DNA from: Megascapheus bottae
Lineage: Eukaryota > Chordata > Mammalia > Rodentia > Geomyidae
Direction: 5' to 3'
NCBI GenBank assembly: GCA_024803745.1
Contig: JANJXV010000029.1
Span: 22,682,001-22,746,000 of the forward strand
Length of the DNA stretch: 64,000 nt
A model generated the notes under the pieces. The model saw only the letters and a list, made by a program, of their open reading frames with translations. It made no database searches and had not been told where the DNA came from. The position numbers were made by a program, and so were the translations under genes. Positions 58,681 to 64,000 of this stretch are shown piece after piece (within the stretch, counting starts at the first letter, position 1; each line of letters begins with the position of its first letter).

Positions 58681-58946
58681 TACATAAGCTCTTTTGTAGT
58701 AAAGAACAAGGTTGAACCTATGATATGATATTTTTATTCTGTGGTGCCACACATATGTTTTTACAGTATTTCCTTTGTCATAAACTTATAATGTAAACAA
58801 AATTATGTTTTAAACTGTGAAGTAAATAAATTTAACTTTTCTGACATATGACACGTGAATTTTTACATATACCAGTTATTGTTGCAATTGTCAAACTTGT
58901 CTTTTGGGAGTAGAATTTATAGAGTATCAGCATTTCAGTTTCTTTA

Positions 58947-59194
58947 AGATAATCTACAGAACTGGCAAAAAAAAAGATAATCTAGGGGGCCAGGAGTTTG
59001 GCCTAGTGGTTAAAGTGCTTGCCTAGCATGCATGAAGACCCGGGTTCTATTCCTCCGTACCACATACATAGAAAAAAGCCGGAAGTGGTGCTGAGGCTCA
59101 AGTGGTAGAGCTCTGGCCTTGAGAAAGTCCAAGGACAGTGCTCAGGCCCTGAGCTCAAGCCCAGGACTGGCAAAAAAAAAAAAAAGATAATCTA
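58947..59194 (+). repeat. Dimeric ID-like SINE in a triplicated target site
   Basis: 'agataatcta' occurs at 58947-58956, 58975-58984 and 59185-59194. Between the first two is only 'cagaactggcaaaaaaaa', the terminal stub of the same SINE family. Between the second and third is a full-length copy (58985-59184) with 'ggtctattcc'-type B box ('gggttctattcctcc') and intact A box. Confidence 0.9.
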
Positions 59195-59732
59195 CATTTA
59201 CGTACGAATATTTGAAAGGTTTAATTGTCCTCACACTTCAGTAACATTTTAAAAACTTTCTTTATCCTTTAATATACAAGCAAAGAGTCAAGTTCATTGA
59301 GAAATTAACAGAGTTCATGATACATGTTTCAGAAACTTTATACATCTCTAACATTTAAGAGCTTTGTGAATTTATATTCTTACTGTAATCTTAAAATAAT
59401 TTGAATTAGAATTATATGTATTATTCCTTTTACTTTACAGTATATCCTAAACCATTGATTTAGATTTCAGTATACCTGTTCTTTGTTCATTAATACTTAC
59501 ACCGACTAAGATAGAAGTGGACTCTAAATATTTCCTTAGTATTTAACATACTATCTGTATTTCTAATGCCTATAGATTATATATACTTTAAAATATATAT
59601 CTAAGAAAATGCATGAATGTATATGAATGTGTAAATATATAAATATATATGATATTACATACGTAGATGAATGCATATATATCTGAATCTATGTAGATTC
59701 AGTCAGTATTATGGATACATAACACTGAGCTA
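59195..59732. other. AT-rich intronic sequence
   Basis: TA-rich stretch at 59575-59700. Nothing else recognised. Confidence 0.5.
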
Positions 59733-60105
59733 CAGCTGCATGTGGTAGCTCATGACTGTAATCCTAGCTACTCAGGAGGCTGAGATATGAGGATCAAAGT
59801 TAAAAGCCAGCCTGGGCACAAACAAATGAGACTCTTATCTCCAATTAACCTCTAGGAAATGGGAAGTGGGGCTTGGCTCAAGGGTAAGGTGGTAGCCTAG
59901 AGCTGAAGAGCTCAGGGACAGCACCCAGGCGTTCAAGCCCTATGACCCAAAAAACAAAACAAAACAAAACTGAGCTACATCTTCACTTCCAGCTATTTTG
60001 GAAGGTATTTAAGATGAAAATTTCATGAACTTTCTTGCCTCAGCTGGCTTCAAACCATGATTCTCAGATCCCAGCCTCATGGGAGATGCTGGTGCCCAGC
60101 TTCTA
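59733..60105. repeat. Convergent pair of B1-like SINEs
   Basis: Sense copy 59733-59970 ('gactgtaatcctagctactc', 'tctccaattaacctctagga', 'gcgttcaagccctatgaccc', AAAAC tail) abuts a partial antisense copy, about 59975-60105 ('gagctacatcttcacttcca', 'ctggcttcaaaccatgattc'). Confidence 0.8.
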
Positions 60106-60620
60106 TATATCATTCTATTATTATTAAAGTTTAGAGAATTCTATAGTAATAGCATTGTAATATCTTCTTCATTTTTGTCCTGTTTTTCTTTCATGAAAAA
60201 AATCAAGGATTTTTTAGGGAAGACAGTTTTAAAGTCATGTTGCCATTAGATATGTGATGACATTATAATGTGTAGAATATGAAATCTCTAAATAAGAAAA
60301 CCTTATTGTAGAGACATAAACCCACATTGATTCTCAGTACCCATGTTTTTGACCACATGTGGGAAATGATTTCCTGAGAGCCTGCTACGAAGCCAGAAAT
60401 AGTCAGGGAGCACAGAAAGTAGCCTTGACTCATACCACAGGCCAGTGCTTAGTGGTAAACAGACACAATACATGCGATTATCAAAAGAAGACACAAAACT
60501 ATTAACATCTGCTGCACCTATGTTTCAAATTTGATATGTTAACAGGTATTATATTAATTCATTAAGCGGATGTTGAGGAATATTTTGTGTGTGAGAAGTT
60601 GAAGCCTTAAATGCAAATAT
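60106..60620. other. Intronic sequence, nothing recognised
   Basis: No repeat named. The minus-strand frame 60303-60494 is featureless. Confidence 0.5.
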
Positions 60621-60627
60621 AATTTTA

Positions 60628-60815
60628 TGAGACTGTTCAAGAGGCTGAGATCTGAGGATCAATGTTCAAAGCCAGCCCAGGCACAATAATACCTGAAACT
60701 CTTATCTCCAATTAACCTCTAGAAAACAGGAAGTAGGGCTTGGCTCAAGGATAGGGTGGTAGCCTTGAGTTGAAGAGGTCAGGGTTCAAGCCCAGGACCC
60801 ACAATAAAAAAAGAA
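60628..60815 (+). repeat. B1-like composite SINE lacking its head
   Basis: Begins at 'caagaggctgagatctgagg', then 'gttcaaagccagcccaggca', 'tctccaattaacctctagaa', 'gggttcaagcccaggaccca', A-rich tail. Confidence 0.85.
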
Positions 60816-61130
60816 AAAGAATTCTGTGAGAAATTTACACTTAACAATATTAACTCATCAATTCTCCTTGAACTTATGTTGGAGAAATGGACGAGGGTTA
60901 GAAATTCTGCTTCACAGTTTAGTTGTATGCATAAGAGCAGAATTAAAAAACAATTGTTTTGACTTGATTTTAATATTATTTTTATCACCAACCAAACAAA
61001 AGAATCCTGCAAATATAGGTGAGTTGAGAAAGGAAAATGTAGCTCAAGTGCTAAAGCATAAACCATAAAAGGAAAGACAACGGGAACACAAGGCCTGGTT
61101 CAACCTCTAACAACTGCATAAATAAATAAA

Positions 61131-62347
61131 TAATATGATTTTTTCCAAGTCTTTCTATTTCCTTATGAATGAGGCGATGGCATTCTTTCTGATGACAGCA
61201 TAGAATGCCATTGTGTCTAAATACCTCATCTTGTTGTTCCTTTCATCTACTGGGGAGCATCTGGGTAGGTTCTTACCTTTTGTAAATAATGCTACGATGA
61301 GCATCGCTGTGCTAGTAGCTTTAGTATGCCCTTGTTTCTGGGCATTTAGGTAAATAACCAGGAGTAGGGTTGCTGGGATATAGGGGATCTCTATGTTTAG
61401 TCTTTTTTTTTTTTTTGCATTTTTTATTGTAATTAGTAAAAGGGTTACATGATATTTGCCAGATAGAAGGTGCATTAATTCACATACATTGATACCCTTT
61501 CACATGTCTTGGTACCCATTTCCCTCCCCCCGCCCCACTATGTTTAGTCTTTTGAGGAATTGCCATACTGTTTTCCAGAATGGCTGAACAAGTTCGCCCG
61601 CTCAACAACAGTGTAGTAACATTTCCTCTGGCCACATCCCCACCAGCATCTATTGTTATTAGATTTCTTGATCATGGCCATTCTAACTGAGAGGAGGTGG
61701 AATCTCAAAGTTGTTTTGATTTGCATTTCTTTTATGGCCAGATATGTCGAGCATTTCTTCTTGTGTCTGTAGGCCATTCTTATTTCCTCTTCGGAGAAGT
61801 CTCTCTTTAAGTCTTTAGTCCATCTTTTAATGGAATGGTTGTTTCTTTGAAGATTTGTTTTGGAATGATTCAATTTTTTAGCTGTAGGCATATTTTAGAT
61901 ATGAGGCCTTTGTCTTTGTATGGCTAGTGAAGATCTGTAGGCTTTCTATTTTACTTGCTAGCTATGTCCTTTGCCATATAGAAGCTCTGCAATTTAATGC
62001 AGTCCTATTTGTCCAAACTTTCTTTAATTCGTTGTGTTTCTGGTTCTTTAGTAAGAAAGTTTCAACTTGTGCCAAGGAGCCCTAATGTATATCTTCCTGT
62101 AAAGTTTTCATGGTGTCTGCTTTTACTCAAGGTCTTTGATCCATTTGGAATTAATTCTAGTGCAGGTTGACATACAAAGATACAACTTTAGTTTTTTAAA
62201 TGTACTTACTAATTCTGCCAGCATCATTTGTTGAAGAGGCTGTTTTTCTTCCTTCCTATTTGTTGGCTCCCTTATCTGTGGGTTAATTTCTAGGTCTTCA
62301 GTGCTATTCCACTGGTCCTCAGGCCTGTTCTTGTGGCAGTACCAAGC
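61131..62347 (-). mobile_element. L1 ORF2, inverted 5' segment of a twin-primed insertion
   Basis: Minus-strand ORF2 distal sequence: 'cttctagtagat'-type end through 'KKLNHSKTNLQ' (frame 61544-61891) to 'cagcttggtactgcc' near 62340. In L1 coordinates its 3' limit ('cttggaaaaaatcatatta', 61131-61149) coincides with the 5' start of the sense segment at 62349. Interrupted by a younger L1 tail at 61407-61537. Several frameshifts, so dead. Confidence 0.92.
61407..61537 (-). mobile_element. Short L1 3' tail nested in an older L1, with 16-bp TSD
   Basis: 131 bp: poly-T, 'ttattgtaattagtaaaagg', 'acattgatacccttt', 'tccctccccccgcccca'. Perfect TSD 'ctatgtttagtctttt' at 61391-61406 and 61538-61553. Removing the insert restores continuous ORF2 sequence. 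Confidence 0.95.
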
Positions 62348-62348
62348 A

Positions 62349-62835
62349 TGGAAAAATCATATTAATAGCGTAAGCGGCCCCAATGGAACATAGTCTCCAT
62401 GGTTTCCCTCATTTGTAATAATTAGTACTCATCTAGGATTCCCCAAGCAGAGGATCACAATAGCTCAAAAGCTATGTGCATGTAGGATGAGACTAAGTGA
62501 AATGAACTCTAGGATGTGGAAATAAAAGGTTTATCTTTGTGATTGCTTTTCTTAATGTACTATGTGATTTCTTTTCTCTTTCCCCCCCTTCTGGTTAATC
62601 TCATGTTGCTAGTCTATCTGACTCTGGTACCTTGTATACTGTTCAACATTCATTTGTTTATTTGAAATAGGAAAGAGAAGAAGAAAGACAAGATACTGGG
62701 AGTGGTGGGGGGAGATAAATGGGAGAAAAACATGAGAAGGTGTATCAATATTCAAGAAGTAATGTACCCACTGCCTAATGAATACAACTGTAACCACTCT
62801 ATATGTTACCCTCAACAATAAAATACTACAAAATG
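62349..62835 (+). mobile_element. L1 3' end, sense segment of the twin-primed insertion
   Basis: Starts 'tggaaaaatcatattaatag', then 'gactaagtgaaatgaactct' (end of ORF2), 'ggtttatctttgtgattgct', G-rich 'gggagtggtggggggaga' (62698-62715), 'aaaaacatgagaagg', 'accctcaacaataaaatac' and an A-rich tail to about 62860. Confidence 0.92.
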
Positions 62836-62860
62836 ATAATTAAAAAATAAATAAATAAAA

Positions 62861-63647
62861 GCAAATACTTAGAGTATTGTAGATGAGTATGTATTATGAG
62901 TTATGAAGTAGAGTGAGTGGATTTAGATACTGGCTTGTTAGCCAAATTGTCATAATTTTTTATTAGATACTTTTTATTTTTATGCCAAAGTAAATTATTG
63001 CACAATATGTGTCCCTACTGGCAGGCAATCAATCTATCATTTCAAATAAAATTATTAGTACACTTTCTCTATAAATCCAATAATTATGCAATTATATATT
63101 GTTAGAATTAATATTTGAACTACTTTATAGAACTCAGATATTCTAAATACATTTTTAATGTGAACTTTTACATTTTATTTTATTTAATGTAAAACATGTA
63201 TTTATATATGTATGCAAAATTGCTTGCAAACAAAATTAATAAATTATGAAAATACACCATATGTATACAAATTAATTATAAACTTTAGAAGTTGTCAGAA
63301 TATTTTGTTCCACTAAAAATAATAGCAATGTTTCAACCACATATTCAGTATTATTACACTCCTATTTTACTTAGCAGTGAAATTATTTTGAAAATAAAAT
63401 TTGACTTTGAAATTAAAAATTCACCTAGCATTGCAAACAGTGTCTCAAGGCTTTGTTCTAGCTACCTGATGGGCAAAATAAATGAAAGAATTATGGTTCC
63501 CTATAAGCTTGGACAAAATGTTCATAAGACTCAGTCTCAACTAATGAGCATGATAGCATATCCTTGTGATCCTAAGTCATATGGAGAATTCATATCCTAG
63601 GCTAGTAAAGGTATTAAGAGAAACTATACTGTGAAAATAACATGGAA
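62861..63647. other. AT-rich intronic sequence, nothing recognised
   Basis: The plus-strand frame 63292-63600 (102 codons) is AT-rich, with no domain I recognise and no splice or gene context. Confidence 0.45.
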
Positions 63648-63724
63648 ACACGGGCTAGAAATGTGACTTATTTTGTGGAATGCTTGCCTAGCAGGTATAA
63701 GAATAAGGACATGGATTCAGACTA

Positions 63725-63796
<72 letters not shown>
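63648..63796 (+). repeat. Monomeric ID-like SINE with (CT)n(CA)n
   Basis: 'cgggctagaaatgtgactta', 'gaatgcttgcctagcaggta', 'aggacatggattcagac' form an ID-type monomer. (CT)n 63730-63763 and (CA)n 63770-63796 follow at once. Confidence 0.65.
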
Positions 63797-63799
<3 letters not shown>

Positions 63800-63926
63800 C
63801 CTGAACAAAACTTCATTTAGGTATTACTTCTTACCTACTGATTATGATGAAATAATATGTAAGATTTACTTTTTTTTATAGAGTTATAAAGCATGAAAAG
63901 TACTGGTATGAAAAATTGATATTTAG

Positions 63927-64000
63927 GGCCGGGAGTTTGGCCTAGTGGTTAAAGTGCTTGCCTAGCATGCATGAAGACCCGGGTTCGATTCCTCGGTACC
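63927..64000 (+). repeat. Dimeric ID-like SINE, cut by the window edge
   Basis: 'ggccgggagtttggcctagt', 'gcctagcatgcatgaagacc', 'cgggttcgattcctcggtac'. Close to the apparent family consensus, with intact A box and B box. Confidence 0.92.

Larger units (their letters stand above)
57522..64000 (+). other. NAALADL2: NAALADL2 intron, 5' part (downstream of exon B)
   Basis: Starts with GTAAGTGGAAGG. The window ends before the next exon. It contains six SINE clusters and a twin-primed L1. Confidence 0.85.

Noticed and set aside
63292..63600. 102-codon plus-strand frame
   Set aside because: AT-rich, no known motif, no promoter or splice context. Probably chance.

Overview
The window is mammalian nuclear DNA. 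It is AT-rich, intron-dominated and packed with LINE-1 pieces, SINEs and microsatellites. The best guess for the host is a geomyoid rodent (kangaroo rat, pocket mouse or pocket gopher). The main SINE is a dimer: an ID-like tRNA-derived left half (conserved 'tggcctagtgg' and 'gggttcgattcc' boxes) joined to a right half ending in 'ggactggcaaaa'. From memory this matches the dimeric IDL-Geo SINE reported as restricted to Geomyoidea. The species call is an inference.

Gene content: two coding exons of one plus-strand gene, recognised as NAALADL2 (N-acetylated alpha-linked acidic dipeptidase-like 2, an M28-family homologue). Exon A is 15802-15948 (49 codons). Exon B is 57426-57521 (32 codons). Both are flanked by AG/GT, are phase 0 at both ends, and read on into each other across a 41,477-bp intron. 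They lie in the C-terminal part of the M28-like region. By my alignment to glutamate carboxypeptidase II, the positions of one zinc-ligand histidine and of the substrate-pocket arginines are changed, which fits a non-catalytic homologue. The rest of the window is intron: the end of one intron (1-15801), all of the next (15949-57425) and the start of a third (57522-64000). No other gene was found.

Repeat layout: (i) the dimeric IDL-Geo-type SINE in both orientations; (ii) a second, very abundant SINE with a B1/7SL-like left part and a right part related to the right half of the first SINE; (iii) L1 ORF2 pieces and many short 3'-UTR-only L1 insertions, several with clear target-site duplications (TSDs); (iv) one IAP-like solo LTR (45837-46189) with a perfect 6-bp TSD, antisense to the gene and the only CpG-rich spot noticed; (v) microsatellites, most of them directly abutting SINE 3' ends.

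Structures of most interest are two L1s with twin-priming 5' inversions (61131-62835 and 38447-38740), an inverted pair of L1 ORF2 segments with arms of about 590 bp (11358-12851), a triplicated target site around one SINE (58947-59194), a 33-bp near-perfect palindrome (17381-17413) and a 16-bp palindrome directly upstream of the exon A splice acceptor. Nothing seen amounts to a new multi-gene system. Repeat boundaries are approximate unless TSDs are quoted.
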